Below, one piece after another: positions 33,245 through 42,632 of a stretch of DNA of 64,000 nucleotides; position 1 is the first letter of the stretch, and each line of letters starts with the position of its first letter. The position numbers and the translations under genes are program-made. This DNA comes from Streptomyces sp. R33 (GTDB taxonomy: Bacteria > Actinomycetota > Actinomycetes > Streptomycetales > Streptomycetaceae). The notes under the pieces are model-generated. The model saw nothing but the letters and a program-made list of their open reading frames with translations. It was not told where the DNA came from and did no database searches. The DNA lies in assembly GCF_041200175.1 (NCBI RefSeq), contig NZ_CP165727.1, positions 7,992,001-8,056,000 on the forward strand, given 5' to 3'.

Positions 33245-35425
33245 ATGGGGGCTGATATGTCGGCGGACGACACCGCTTTGGAAATCGTGGACGTTGAGAT
33301 ATACGATCTCGAGCAGGATTTGTGCTTTCTCGCCACCTCGAACGGTGGTCAGTTCTACATATCCGCTCCCACCTCCGAGTTTCGTGCATGGTTGGCACGC
33401 TGCGACGGAACCAGGTCCCGCAGCGAACTGCTGGCGGGAATGGCCTCCGAATACGCCGAGGTGGTCGACGTCCTGCAGCACGACGGCTGCCTGCGTCCGG
33501 CCGGAGCCGCCCTCGACTCCGAGCGGGCGGCGCGAGTGGCGGGCACCACGGTCCTCATCACCGGCGCGCCGGAGCTCACCGCCCCCCTCGTCCACGCGTT
33601 GAGCACCACCGGCTACGCACACGTCGGGCCCGCCCCGGAAGACCTGTCCGTCGTCGACGTCCGCGACACCGTGCTCGTCGCCGCCTTCTCCCACCCCGCC
33701 CACCGCGAACTGAGCCGCATCGACGAGCTGTGTGCCCGGTCCGGCCTGCGCTGGCTGCCACTGCGCCATGAACGCGGCCGGGCCGTCCTCGGACCTGCCA
33801 TCACCCCCGGTACCACGGCGGACTTCGCGGACGTACTGGACCGCAGGCTCAGCGCGGCACACGACCCGCGGGTCGTGGAGGCCATGCGGACCGCGCCGCA
33901 GCCGGACGGCCACCGGCTCCGCGACGGCGACGTCCGCTGGACATCCGCACAGCTCGGCACCTACCTGGAGCGCTGGGTCACGGGCGAGGCCACCGTCGAC
34001 GAGATCGAGCTCGATCCGCGCCGGCTCGACCGGATCGAGCGCACCATCCTGCCGGTTCCGACCCGGCCGCGGCCGGTGGTGCGCGGCAACCCCGAGGCGG
34101 ACCTGCTCGTCGACGACCAGGTCGGTGTGGTGACCGGTGTCCAGGAGCTGGCCCCCTTGCCGGGCATGCCGGCGCAGCTGCGGGTGTGCGCGGTGGACGT
34201 CGCCGACATGCGGCGCGTCGCGGACTGGCCCAACGACCGGCAGGCGTTCGGCACGTCCTGGTCCGATTTCGACGCCGCCCGCCGCAGCGCCGTCGGCGAG
34301 GCGGTCGAACGCTACTGCGGCAGCCGACTGCCCGAGGAGCGGCTCCGGTACGGCAGCCACGCCCGCCTGCGCAGGGCCGGCGTGCCCGTGCTCGACCCGC
34401 GCCGGCTGCACCTGTACTCGCAACGGCAGTACCGCAGCGACGGCTTCCCCTTCGCGCCCCTGACCGTGGACGCGGAGTGCGCCTGGGTCGAGGGCCGCTC
34501 GTGGACGACCGGCGAGCCGGTGTGGGTGCCCGCCTTCCTGGTCGCCCACGGAGAGCACGACCCGGTTGCCTACTCCGATCCGCTGGTGGCCGGCGTGGCC
34601 TGCGGCGTCAGCGAGGAGCACGCCGTCACCTCGGGGCTCGAAGAGGTGATCGAGCGGGACACCACCATGCTGTGGTGGGCCAACGCCGCCCGCCTTCCCC
34701 GGCTGCCGATTCCCGACCGGATCCGCGAGCTGGTCGCCGACAGCCTGGACGCCTACGACATCAGCCTGATCCATCTGGACAACGAGTTCGACGTCCCGGT
34801 GCTCGCCGCGGTCGTACGCGACCGGGCCGCCGGATGGCTGGGCATCGGCTTCGCCACCCGGCCCGACCCGCAGGAGGCGGCGGAGAAGGCGCTCGCCGAG
34901 GGGTTCACCCTGCACCACACCTGCCGCTTCCTCGACGACGACAAGATGCTGGCGGACGGCCGGGCGGACCTGCCGCACCTGGGCAACCTCAAGCCGTACC
35001 GCGCCGACCGGCGCTATCTCGATTCCTACCGGCCGGACTTCAGCGACGTCCGGGACCTGCTGTGCCAGCAGCAGGTCCACCTCGATCCGCGGGCGGCGGA
35101 GCGGGTCGCACCCTGGGTACGGGACCTCCCCACCCGCCCCTGGGACGGACTGCCCGCGCTCAGGCAGCGGAGCCTCGAGGCGTACCGCGAACGGGTCGAG
35201 GCCCGCGGCTTCGAGGTGATCAGCGTCGACCTGACGACCTGTGACGCCGAAGCGGCCGGGTTCAGTGCCGCCCACACGATCGTGCCCGGCCTCGTGTCGA
35301 ACTTCCCCGCCGGCATGCCCATGTGGGGCGACGGCAGGATCGGCCGCGCGGGCGTCCGGCTCGGCTGGCGGTCGCAACCACTGTCCGAGGACGAGTTCAA
35401 CGTCTTCCCCCTGCCCCACGCGTGA
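33245..35425 (+). CDS. Fused RiPP cyclodehydratase: leader-binding (E1-like) plus YcaO domain
   Basis: 726 residues from ATG 33245, with AGGAG nine bases upstream. The N-terminal part (about 1-290) resembles the ocin-ThiF-like/E1-like leader-recognition protein, with VLITGAPELTAPLVHALS as its Rossmann-like strand-loop. The C-terminal part (about 300-726) is YcaO: ATP/Mg residues in SAVGEAVERYCGS (about 349-360) and SGLEEVIERDTTMLWW (about 463-478). It ends FPLPHA, a reduced version of the Pro-rich tail of azoline-forming YcaOs. YcaO enzymes activate backbone amides with ATP. No flavin dehydrogenase or TfuA partner is nearby, so azole formation or thioamidation is not indicated. Confidence 0.9.
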   Translation: MGADMSADDTALEIVDVEIYDLEQDLCFLATSNGGQFYISAPTSEFRAWLARCDGTRSRSELLAGMASEYAEVVDVLQHDGCLRPAGAALDSERAARVAGTTVLITGAPELTAPLVHALSTTGYAHVGPAPEDLSVVDVRDTVLVAAFSHPAHRELSRIDELCARSGLRWLPLRHERGRAVLGPAITPGTTADFADVLDRRLSAAHDPRVVEAMRTAPQPDGHRLRDGDVRWTSAQLGTYLERWVTGEATVDEIELDPRRLDRIERTILPVPTRPRPVVRGNPEADLLVDDQVGVVTGVQELAPLPGMPAQLRVCAVDVADMRRVADWPNDRQAFGTSWSDFDAARRSAVGEAVERYCGSRLPEERLRYGSHARLRRAGVPVLDPRRLHLYSQRQYRSDGFPFAPLTVDAECAWVEGRSWTTGEPVWVPAFLVAHGEHDPVAYSDPLVAGVACGVSEEHAVTSGLEEVIERDTTMLWWANAARLPRLPIPDRIRELVADSLDAYDISLIHLDNEFDVPVLAAVVRDRAAGWLGIGFATRPDPQEAAEKALAEGFTLHHTCRFLDDDKMLADGRADLPHLGNLKPYRADRRYLDSYRPDFSDVRDLLCQQQVHLDPRAAERVAPWVRDLPTRPWDGLPALRQRSLEAYRERVEARGFEVISVDLTTCDAEAAGFSAAHTIVPGLVSNFPAGMPMWGDGRIGRAGVRLGWRSQPLSEDEFNVFPLPHA

Positions 35426-35438
35426 GTGAGGGATACCC

Positions 35439-36701
35439 ATGGCTGTCATCGACACCCTCGGCCTGCCGAACACCAAGGGCCGCAGGCCCCTGATCGTCGC
35501 CCAGGTCGTCGACGCCCTGGGCACAGGGCTCTTCCTCCCGTTCGCCGTCGTGTACTTCCACGCGGCCAAGGGCATCCCCCTTACCACGGTCGGTCTGATG
35601 CTGTCCGCCGGCGCGCTGCTCTCGCTGCCCGCGGGACCGCTGGGGGGTCGGCTCATCGACCGGCTCGGGCCGCGGCGCGTGCTGGTCTCGAGCAACCTGC
35701 TCCGTGTACTGACCTTCACCGCCTACGTGTTCATCGACACACCCTTGCAGCTGGTCGGGCTGGTCATGGTCACCATGTGGGGCGACAGCCTGTTCCGGCC
35801 CGCTGTCTCCGCGCTGGTGGCGCAGGTGGCCGACGACGGGCACCGGGCGCGCTGGTACGCGATGGACCGGTCCCTCCGCAACGCCGGGATCGGCGTCGGC
35901 GGACTGGTGGGCAGCACGCTCGTCGGCTGGGGCGGCACCTCGGGCTACACGGCCGTGGTCGTGCTGAATGCCGTGTCGTTCCTCGCCGCGGCCGGGCTGG
36001 TCGCGACCTGGCGTCCGTCCGCCGTGCCGCCACCCGCCGGCGCCGACCCGGTCCCGGCCGGGAAGGCTGCCGGGGAGCCGCGCGGCGGGTACCGGGAGGT
36101 ACTCGCCGACCGGCCGTTCCTCGGCGTCCTGGCCACCGTCTGGGTGTTCGCGCTCTGCGACCTCGCGCTGACCGTGCTGCTGAGCGCCTACGTGATCGAG
36201 GGGCGCGGCTTGCCGGCGTGGCAGCCGGGGATGCTGTTCGCGATCAACACCGTCATGGTGGTGCTGGCCCAGACCGCACTGGCCAAGGCGGTCGAGCGGC
36301 ACCGGCGGCCCAGAGTGCTCCAGGTGGCGGCCGTCCTGTGGATGGTGTCCTTCGTCCTGATCGCGTTGGTTCCCCGCGAGCACGTCGGACTGGCCTTCGG
36401 CGGCCTCGTACTGGGCATGGTCGTCTTCACGGTCGCGGAGCTGCTCCAGGCCCCGACGAGCAGCGCACTGATCGTGGGGATGGCTGCAGGGCACCTCCGC
36501 GGCCGGTACCTGGGCTTGGAGGAGCTGATGTGGAGCCTGGCCAAGGTGCTGGCGCCGACCGTGTTCACCTGGCTGCTGGCGCGGGGCGCGGGCCTGCCGT
36601 GGTTCGCGCTCTGCCTCTGTTGCCTCGCGGCGGTGGTGGTGCTGCAGCGGCTCCGGCGCGTGCTGCCCGCACGCGTCCAGCGGGAGACCGTCCGTGGCTG
36701 A
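35439..36701 (+). CDS. MFS exporter of the YcaO cluster
   Basis: 420 residues with 12 hydrophobic helices. It has the motif A-like loop GGRLIDRLGPRRVLVSSN, the charged segment ARWYAMDRSLRNAGIGVGG and a short central loop around 190-215. It begins 14 bp after the YcaO stop with GAGGGATA as ribosome site, so it is in the same operon. In this context it most likely exports the modified peptide product or gives self-protection. General MFS drug efflux is the alternative. Confidence 0.88.
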   Translation: MAVIDTLGLPNTKGRRPLIVAQVVDALGTGLFLPFAVVYFHAAKGIPLTTVGLMLSAGALLSLPAGPLGGRLIDRLGPRRVLVSSNLLRVLTFTAYVFIDTPLQLVGLVMVTMWGDSLFRPAVSALVAQVADDGHRARWYAMDRSLRNAGIGVGGLVGSTLVGWGGTSGYTAVVVLNAVSFLAAAGLVATWRPSAVPPPAGADPVPAGKAAGEPRGGYREVLADRPFLGVLATVWVFALCDLALTVLLSAYVIEGRGLPAWQPGMLFAINTVMVVLAQTALAKAVERHRRPRVLQVAAVLWMVSFVLIALVPREHVGLAFGGLVLGMVVFTVAELLQAPTSSALIVGMAAGHLRGRYLGLEELMWSLAKVLAPTVFTWLLARGAGLPWFALCLCCLAAVVVLQRLRRVLPARVQRETVRG

Positions 36702-37200
36702 GCGTGCGGCCGAGGTCCGTCGCCCGGAGGAGTTCCGCGACGTCTACCACCGGGTCTACCGCCAGCCGCCCTACCACGAGGACGAGGCGGCCGCCGACGG
36801 CTTCGCCCGAGAGCTGGCCGGCCACGCGGCACTGCCCGGTTTCTCCGTGACCACCGTCATGGAGGGCGGTGTGCTCGGGGGTTTCGCCTACGGCGTGCAC
36901 CGCGAGGAGGGATGGTGGCATCCGCGCGCCGCCGCGCCCGCCCCGTCGTGGCTGCGCCGGCCGCTGTTCTACGTCTACGAGCTCGCGGTCGTAGGGGAGT
37001 TGCGCGGCCGCGGGCACGGGCGCGAGCTGCTGGACCTGCTACTGGCCGACCGCGCCGAGCCGTTCGCCGTGCTCGCCGCGTCGAGCAGGGCGTCGGCGCG
37101 CGAGATGTACCGGCGGTGGGGCTGGACGAAGGTCGGCGAACTCACGGGGCCACCGCACGGCGTGGACCTCCTCGCACTCCCTCTGACGCCGTTGCCGTGA
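36694..37200 (+). CDS. GNAT family N-acetyltransferase of the YcaO cluster
   Basis: 168 residues from GTG 36694, overlapping the exporter's end by 8 bp, so translation is coupled. The acetyl-CoA site is VYELAVVGELRGRGHGRELL (R/Q-x-x-G-x-G/A pattern), followed by AASSRASAREMYRRWGW. In a RiPP operon it may acetylate a free N-terminus or the product for immunity. The substrate is inferred only from position. Confidence 0.85.
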   Translation: MAERAAEVRRPEEFRDVYHRVYRQPPYHEDEAAADGFARELAGHAALPGFSVTTVMEGGVLGGFAYGVHREEGWWHPRAAAPAPSWLRRPLFYVYELAVVGELRGRGHGRELLDLLLADRAEPFAVLAASSRASAREMYRRWGWTKVGELTGPPHGVDLLALPLTPLP

Positions 37201-37475
37201 CCGGGGCGCCCCTCACCGTGTCCCGGTGAGGTGGCCGTTGACCAGCCGATGTCCCGGCGTCCAAGCCGGCGCCCCCGACCCGCAGGAGCGCGACGCGCTC
37301 CCCCGACCTGACACAGGCAATCGCTCGTTCGACGTCCGAAACGCGTTGCGTGCAAGGGTGTTCGGTATGCCCATGAATCCCGGGGCTCGCCCGCTCGGCA
37401 CCCTGGACGGCATCACGCAAACATTTCGTACGCGCACGCTATCGCTGCATCGTCTCAATTGATCGGGGGATTCGA
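37201..37475. other. Intergenic region before atypical LuxR regulator
   Basis: 275 bp without a supportable gene. It separates the coupled YcaO-MFS-GNAT genes from the regulator and so likely contains the regulator's promoter. No clear dyad or hairpin was found. Confidence 0.4.
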
Positions 37476-38081
37476 ATGAGTGTCGATGTGATGGTCTACG
37501 ATGATCTTTCCCTGTCCCGATGTGCGCTCACGGCACTGCTGGAACAGGATCCGGCGATCAGGGTCGTGGGATCGGTGGACAACAGGTATGCCGCGCTCGA
37601 GTTCGCCGAGCTGAATCGACCCGAGGTCGTGGTCATCAGTTTCGAAGGCCGGGACGAGGAAACGGTCGATATCGCCGAGAAGATCGCCATCCTTCCCAAC
37701 GTCCGCACGCTGTTGGTCGCCACCGCATGCGTCCGCTCGGCCGTTCGCAGGGCCTTCGCCGGGGAGATCGGCGGAATGGTGCGGCGCAGTGTCCCGCCTC
37801 AGCGCCTTTTCGAGGCGATCCATCTGGTGCACGAGGGCGAGCGAGCCTTCGACGCCGAGCTCGCTGTCGCGGCCGTGGCCAACGGAGACTGCCCGCTGAC
37901 CCCCCGGCAGCTGTCCGTACTCGAGCACCTCGACGGGGGTGACACGGTGGAGGAGATCGCCGCACGGCTGTCGCTGTCCGAAGGGACGGTGCGCAACTAC
38001 ATTTCATCCATCGTGGTGAAACTGGGTGCACGCAACCGCATTGACGCGTTGCGCATCGCCCGGAATCTGGAATGGATCTGA
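37476..38081 (+). CDS. LuxR/NarL-type regulator with degenerate receiver domain
   Basis: 201 residues. The C-terminal LuxR HTH is intact: LTPRQLSVLEHLDGGDTVEE then IAARLSLSEGTVRNYISSIV. The N-terminal domain has the receiver fold (VMVYDDLSLSRCALTALLEQ), but the phospho-acceptor Asp is replaced: PEVVVISFEG has Ser where Asp is expected, and the conserved Lys is Arg (GGMVRR). Control by phosphorylation is therefore unlikely. Ligand- or protein-controlled activity is known for such atypical regulators. Its tail (KLGARNRIDALRIARN) closely resembles that of RamR at 62.9 kb. It is likely the pathway regulator of the YcaO cluster. Confidence 0.88.
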   Translation: MSVDVMVYDDLSLSRCALTALLEQDPAIRVVGSVDNRYAALEFAELNRPEVVVISFEGRDEETVDIAEKIAILPNVRTLLVATACVRSAVRRAFAGEIGGMVRRSVPPQRLFEAIHLVHEGERAFDAELAVAAVANGDCPLTPRQLSVLEHLDGGDTVEEIAARLSLSEGTVRNYISSIVVKLGARNRIDALRIARNLEWI

Positions 38082-38191
38082 TCCGAACAGGGTCGGATCC
38101 CGAACGCCCTTGCGGCACAAACGCAAACGCCGAACGTGGATGTCCGCACGACGGCACTGAAACTGCAACGCATCGCACAAGGACGGCTCGA

Positions 38192-39886
38192 ATGCCCAAC
38201 TCCACTCATCCCGGCGGCGGGCGGCTGCCCCGTCAGGTGGCCGACACCCATGTCGAGGGCCTCGTCGAACTCGACCCGATAGCCGGAACCTTCCTCGGCG
38301 TCGCCGAGAGTTCCGGCCGGCTCCCCGACTTCTCGCCGGAGGGCCAGGACGCGGTGACCCAGCTGGCCCGTACGACCCTGCGCCAGCTCGCTGCCGCAGA
38401 GGCCCTTCCCGGTGCGGACGACCTCGCCGAGCGTCGCTGCGCCCGGCTGCTGCGTGAGCGGCTCACCGCCGAACTCGCCGTGCACGAGGCAGGCGAGGGC
38501 CTGCGTACGGTCAGCAACCTCGACTCACCACTGCACCAGGTCCGCGACGTCCTCACGCTCACGCCCACGGACACGGACGAGGACTGGGCGGCGATCGCGC
38601 GACGGCTGCGCGCCGTCCCGGACGCCCTGGCGGGCTACCGCGCCTCTCTGAACACCGGTCTCGCACGCGGGCTGCCCGCAGGGCCACGGCAGGTATCGGC
38701 CGTCATCGGCCAGTTGACCGAGTGGATCGGTACCGAACGGAGCTGGTTCGCGGAATTCACCGACCCCGGCCCCGAGCGGCTGCGCGACGAACTCACCACG
38801 GCCGCCACCGTCGCCACCGGCGGCCTGGCGGAACTGCGCGACTGGTTCCGTGACACCTACGCCCCGGCCGTCGAAGGCGCACCCGATGTCGTCGGCCGAG
38901 AGCGCTACGTCCGTCTCGCCCGTCACCACAACGGCGCCGATCTCGACCTGGACGAGGCCTACGCGTACGGCTGGAGCGAGTTCCACCGGCTGCTCTCCGA
39001 GATGCGCGCCGAGGCCGAAAGGGTCTTGCCGGGCGCCGGTACCCCCTGGGAGGCGCTGGCTTGGTGCGACCGGCACGGCGAGGCCGTCGAGGGGGTCGAG
39101 GAGACCCGGCAGTGGCTCCAGTCGCTGATGGACGAAACGATCGACACGCTGGACGGCACCCACTTCGAACTGGCCGCGCGGGTACGCCGGGTCGAGTCGC
39201 GCATAGCCCCGCGAGGCAGTGCCGCAGCCCCCTACTACACCGAGCCGTCGCTGGACTTCTCCCGGCCCGGACGCACCTGGCTGCCGACGATGGGGGAGAC
39301 CCGCTTCCCGGTCTACGACCTCGTCACCACCTGGTACCACGAGGGCGTACCCGGTCATCATCTCCAGCTGGCCCAGTGGGCGCACGTCGCCGACGACCTC
39401 TCCCGTTACCAGACCACCGTGGGCCTGGTCAACGCGAACGCCGAGGGCTGGGCGCTGTACGCCGAGCGCCTGATGGACGAGCTCGGCTTCCTCTCCAACG
39501 CCGAGCGTCGGCTGGGCTATCTGGACGCCCAGATGATGCGGGCCATTCGTGTGATCGTCGACATCGGGATGCACCTGGAGCTGGAGATCCCGAAGGACTC
39601 CCCCTTCCACCCGTGCGAGCGCTGGACGCCGGGGCTGGCTCAGGAGTTCCTCGCCCGCCACACCAGCCGCCCGGCCGACTACGTCGAGAGCGAGGTCATC
39701 CGCTATCTGGGCATGGCGGGCCAGGCCATCGGCTACAAGCTCGGCGAGCGTGTCTGGCTCATGGGCCGCGAGGCGGCCCGAGTGCGACACGGAGCGGACT
39801 TCGACCTCAAGGCCTGGCACATGGCCGCGCTGTCGCAGGGCTCGCTGGGCTTGGACGACCTGCTGAGCGAGATTTCAGCGCTCTGA
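38192..39886 (+). CDS. DUF885 zinc metallopeptidase-like protein
   Basis: 564 residues from ATG 38192, with AAGGACGG upstream; no signal peptide, so cytosolic. The zinc motif HEGVPGHH is in TTWYHEGVPGHHLQLAQWA, with a downstream Glu region NAEGWALYAERLMDELGFL, the gluzincin-like pattern of DUF885 proteins. Family members are putative carboxypeptidases or oligopeptidases. Being 110 bp after the atypical regulator in the same direction, it is a candidate for trimming or releasing the AVVHNR-repeat peptide. It may equally be a housekeeping peptidase. Confidence 0.85.
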   Translation: MPNSTHPGGGRLPRQVADTHVEGLVELDPIAGTFLGVAESSGRLPDFSPEGQDAVTQLARTTLRQLAAAEALPGADDLAERRCARLLRERLTAELAVHEAGEGLRTVSNLDSPLHQVRDVLTLTPTDTDEDWAAIARRLRAVPDALAGYRASLNTGLARGLPAGPRQVSAVIGQLTEWIGTERSWFAEFTDPGPERLRDELTTAATVATGGLAELRDWFRDTYAPAVEGAPDVVGRERYVRLARHHNGADLDLDEAYAYGWSEFHRLLSEMRAEAERVLPGAGTPWEALAWCDRHGEAVEGVEETRQWLQSLMDETIDTLDGTHFELAARVRRVESRIAPRGSAAAPYYTEPSLDFSRPGRTWLPTMGETRFPVYDLVTTWYHEGVPGHHLQLAQWAHVADDLSRYQTTVGLVNANAEGWALYAERLMDELGFLSNAERRLGYLDAQMMRAIRVIVDIGMHLELEIPKDSPFHPCERWTPGLAQEFLARHTSRPADYVESEVIRYLGMAGQAIGYKLGERVWLMGREAARVRHGADFDLKAWHMAALSQGSLGLDDLLSEISAL

Positions 39887-39917
39887 GGGCTGGGCGGTCA
39901 CGTGCACCGGCCGCCGC

Positions 39918-41141
39918 TCAGAGCCGGACGATGACGAGGGCGGTGTCGTCGGTGGCGCCCATGGCGGGGAGCAGGTCGAGGAGAAGCGCGTCGGCGAGCG
40001 GCTCGGGGTCGGTCCCGCGGTGGTGGGTGAGGGCGTCGGCGAGGCGGGCGAGGCCGGTGTCGATGTCCTCGCGGCGGCGTTCGATCAGGCCGTCGGTGTA
40101 GAGGACGAGGGTGTCGCCTTCGGCGAAGGCTGTGGTGGCCTGCGGACGGGCGACGTGGTCGGGGCGGGCACCGAGCGGGGGATCGGTGGCCTGGTCGAGG
40201 AATTCGACGGTGCCGTCGCTGCGGAGCAGGGCGGGCGGGGGATGGCCGGCGCTGCTGTACGTGATGGTGTGGGTGTCCCAGTCGATGCAGGTCTCGACGG
40301 CGGTGGTGTTCTCGGCGCCTTCGACGGAGCGCGCGTAGAGACCGAGGACTTCCAGGGCTTGGGCGGGACCGTCGGCGACACGGGAAGCGGCGCTGAGGGC
40401 GCTGCGGAGCAGGCCCATGACGCAGGCGGCGTGGAGGCCGTGGCCCACGACATCGCCGACGGCGACCCCGATGCGGTCACCGGGCAGGTCGACGAGGTCG
40501 TACCAGTCGCCGCAGACGTTGAGCGTTCCCGTGGCGGGCTGGTAGCGCACGGCGGCTCGGTGGTGGCCGACGGGGCCGGGGGCGGGCAGCATCGCGTCCT
40601 GCAGGGCGAGGGCGACCTCACGCTCGCGGGCGTGGGCCTCGCGGAGCCGTTCGTTGAGCTCCTGCAGCTCCCGGGCCCGGGTGTACAGCTCGGCCTCCAG
40701 CACCCCGGTGCGGCTGCCTCGCCCGCCGCGGGCCTTGATGAGCTCGGTGACCTCCTCGACGCGGTGAACCAGCACCACGACCCGGCCGTCCGGTCCGAGC
40801 ACCGGCACGTTGACCGGGCTCCAGTACCGTTCCTCCCACTCACCCGGCCGTTCCACGGACTCCACGTCGTAGCGCTGCAGGGCCATCGTGTCCCGCTCGC
40901 CGGTGGTGAGCACCCGCTGGAGTGAGGCGCGCAGGTTCCGCGCGCCGTTGGCGGAGGGGTCGCCGGGATTGTCGGGGAAGACGTCGAACAGGTACCGGCC
41001 CACCAGCTGCTCGCGCGTCCGGCCCGACATCCGCAGGAACTCCTCGTTCACGTCCGCGTACACCAGTTCGGGAGTCAGCAGCGCGACCATGCCGGGCAGT
41101 GCCTGGAACACCGCCGCGTAGTCGATTCCCGCCTCCGCCAT
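39918..41141 (-). CDS. PAS-SpoIIE PP2C phosphatase
   Basis: 407 residues. The PAS domain (about 8-130) starts AAVFQALPGMVALLTPELVY, a coiled-coil linker (about 150-175, ELQELNERLREAHAREREVA) follows, then SpoIIE/PP2C (about 185-405) with CGDWYDLVDLPGDRIGVAVG, LYTDGLIERR and GATDDTALVIV providing the metal-binding acids. Such Streptomyces phosphatases dephosphorylate anti-anti-sigma factors in response to a signal at the PAS domain. Unlike the protein at 24.5 kb it has no HATPase domain. It faces the end of the DUF885 gene. Confidence 0.9.
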   Translation of the reverse strand: MAEAGIDYAAVFQALPGMVALLTPELVYADVNEEFLRMSGRTREQLVGRYLFDVFPDNPGDPSANGARNLRASLQRVLTTGERDTMALQRYDVESVERPGEWEERYWSPVNVPVLGPDGRVVVLVHRVEEVTELIKARGGRGSRTGVLEAELYTRARELQELNERLREAHAREREVALALQDAMLPAPGPVGHHRAAVRYQPATGTLNVCGDWYDLVDLPGDRIGVAVGDVVGHGLHAACVMGLLRSALSAASRVADGPAQALEVLGLYARSVEGAENTTAVETCIDWDTHTITYSSAGHPPPALLRSDGTVEFLDQATDPPLGARPDHVARPQATTAFAEGDTLVLYTDGLIERRREDIDTGLARLADALTHHRGTDPEPLADALLLDLLPAMGATDDTALVIVRL

Positions 41142-41293
41142 GGTCGGCCCGCCTCAGCGCTCGATGCCGTCTGTGATTCCCACGATAGAAGCCGGGTGAT
41201 GAGAGTGGGGCAATCCGTTGGGCAGGACGTGGGCGGGCCGCCTGAGCGCCGGGCTCGCCCCTCGCTCGTGGTGCCGGTTGCAGTGGCGGCCCT

Positions 41294-42538
41294 TCAGGTG
41301 CGCCCCGGTGCCGGCACCGGGCCGGACGGAACCGCTGCCGCGCGGCGGGGGAGCAGCAGCGGGGTCGCCAGGAGGAGTACGCCGGCCAGGCCGATGGCCG
41401 TACGCGGGCCGAGCAGGGCACCCAGCACGCCCCACACGGCCGTCAGGAGCGCGGTCGTGGCCTTGGTCGTCACCGCCCAGGCGGCCAGCGTGCGGGTGAC
41501 CCGGTCGGGCGCGGTGCGCTCGAGGCGGCAGGTGGCGTGGACGGGGTTGAAGACCCCGCAGCAGAAGATGAGCCCGAGTTCGACACCCATCACCAGCAGC
41601 AGCCCGCCCGTGCCCGGCCCCAGGAAGGCCAGGCCGATGGGCCAGAGCGCGCGCAGGGTCCCGGCCACGGCCAGGACCTGGTGCTGTCCGAACCGGGTGA
41701 CGAGTGGTCGGGCCAGCCGTGAACCGAGCAGCCCGCCGATCGAGGGCGCGGCGAAGGCGAGGCCGTACTGCCACGGGGCGAACCCGAGCCGCCCGAGCAT
41801 CAGGACGGCCAGCAGCGGCTGGGCGGCCATGACCAGGCCGTTGAACAAGACGGTGTTGAAGAACAACGGGCGCAGCGTCGCGTCGGCGAGGACGTACCGC
41901 CAGCCGTCGAGCAGGTCCCGGGCCCGGATGCGCGCGCCCGCCGCGCGCTCGGGATGCGGCTCGTGCCCGCCCGTCGCACGGATGCCCAGGGCCGAGAGCA
42001 GGTAGCTGACCGCGTCTGCCACCACGGTCGCCATCGGGCCGAGCAGTCCGATCGCCGCGCCGCCCAGCGGCGGTCCGATGATCGTGGTCGTCCAGGCCGT
42101 CGACTCGAACCGGGCGTTGGCGACGAGCAGGTCCTCGGCTGGCAGCAGCGATTTCAGGTACGCGCCGGAGGCGGCGCGGAAGGTGATGTCGGCCGCCGCG
42201 ACGACGACCGACACCAGTAGAAGCTGGACGAAGGTGAGCACGCCGAGCGCGAACGCGAGGGGAAGCGTCAGCAGTGCCGCGCACCGCACCAGGTCCGTCG
42301 CGATCAGCACCGGCCGCTTGCGGCGGAACTCCACCCAAGGACCGAGCGGCACCGCCACGGCCGCGCCCACCGCAGCTCCCGCGGAGGAGAGCGCTGCGAC
42401 CTCGGCCGGTCCGGCGTGCAGCACCTGGACGGCGATCAGTGGGAACGCGCCGAAGGCGAGCCACGTACCGAGCGCGCTGGTCCCGTACGCCCCCCAAAGC
42501 CACCCGAACGACCGTCCCGGCCGCTGTCCGCTCCTCAT
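41294..42538 (-). CDS. MFS transporter (enterobactin exporter/MefA-like)
   Basis: 414 residues from ATG 42538, with GAGGGG upstream; a start at 42598 would add 20 residues. Twelve hydrophobic helices; FGWLWGAYGTSALGTWLAFG begins the first, and RAASGAYLKSLLPAEDLLVA then NARFESTAWTTTIIGPPLGG is the typical MFS_3 (EntS/macrolide-efflux) block. It is divergent from the LysR gene across a perfect dyad, so expression probably depends on that regulator. The substrate is unknown. Confidence 0.88.
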   Translation of the reverse strand: MRSGQRPGRSFGWLWGAYGTSALGTWLAFGAFPLIAVQVLHAGPAEVAALSSAGAAVGAAVAVPLGPWVEFRRKRPVLIATDLVRCAALLTLPLAFALGVLTFVQLLLVSVVVAAADITFRAASGAYLKSLLPAEDLLVANARFESTAWTTTIIGPPLGGAAIGLLGPMATVVADAVSYLLSALGIRATGGHEPHPERAAGARIRARDLLDGWRYVLADATLRPLFFNTVLFNGLVMAAQPLLAVLMLGRLGFAPWQYGLAFAAPSIGGLLGSRLARPLVTRFGQHQVLAVAGTLRALWPIGLAFLGPGTGGLLLVMGVELGLIFCCGVFNPVHATCRLERTAPDRVTRTLAAWAVTTKATTALLTAVWGVLGALLGPRTAIGLAGVLLLATPLLLPRRAAAVPSGPVPAPGRT

Positions 42539-42632
42539 GTCCGATGCCCCTCGCCCGCACAACCAATACGCGACCGGAAGCATCGAAGCGCGAAACATCC
42601 CCGGGGATCAAACAACCACAGAGGCCATCAGC

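Noticed and set aside
33236..35719. 827-codon open frame on the minus strand across the YcaO gene
   Set aside because: Antisense shadow of a gene with clear YcaO motifs and ribosome site.
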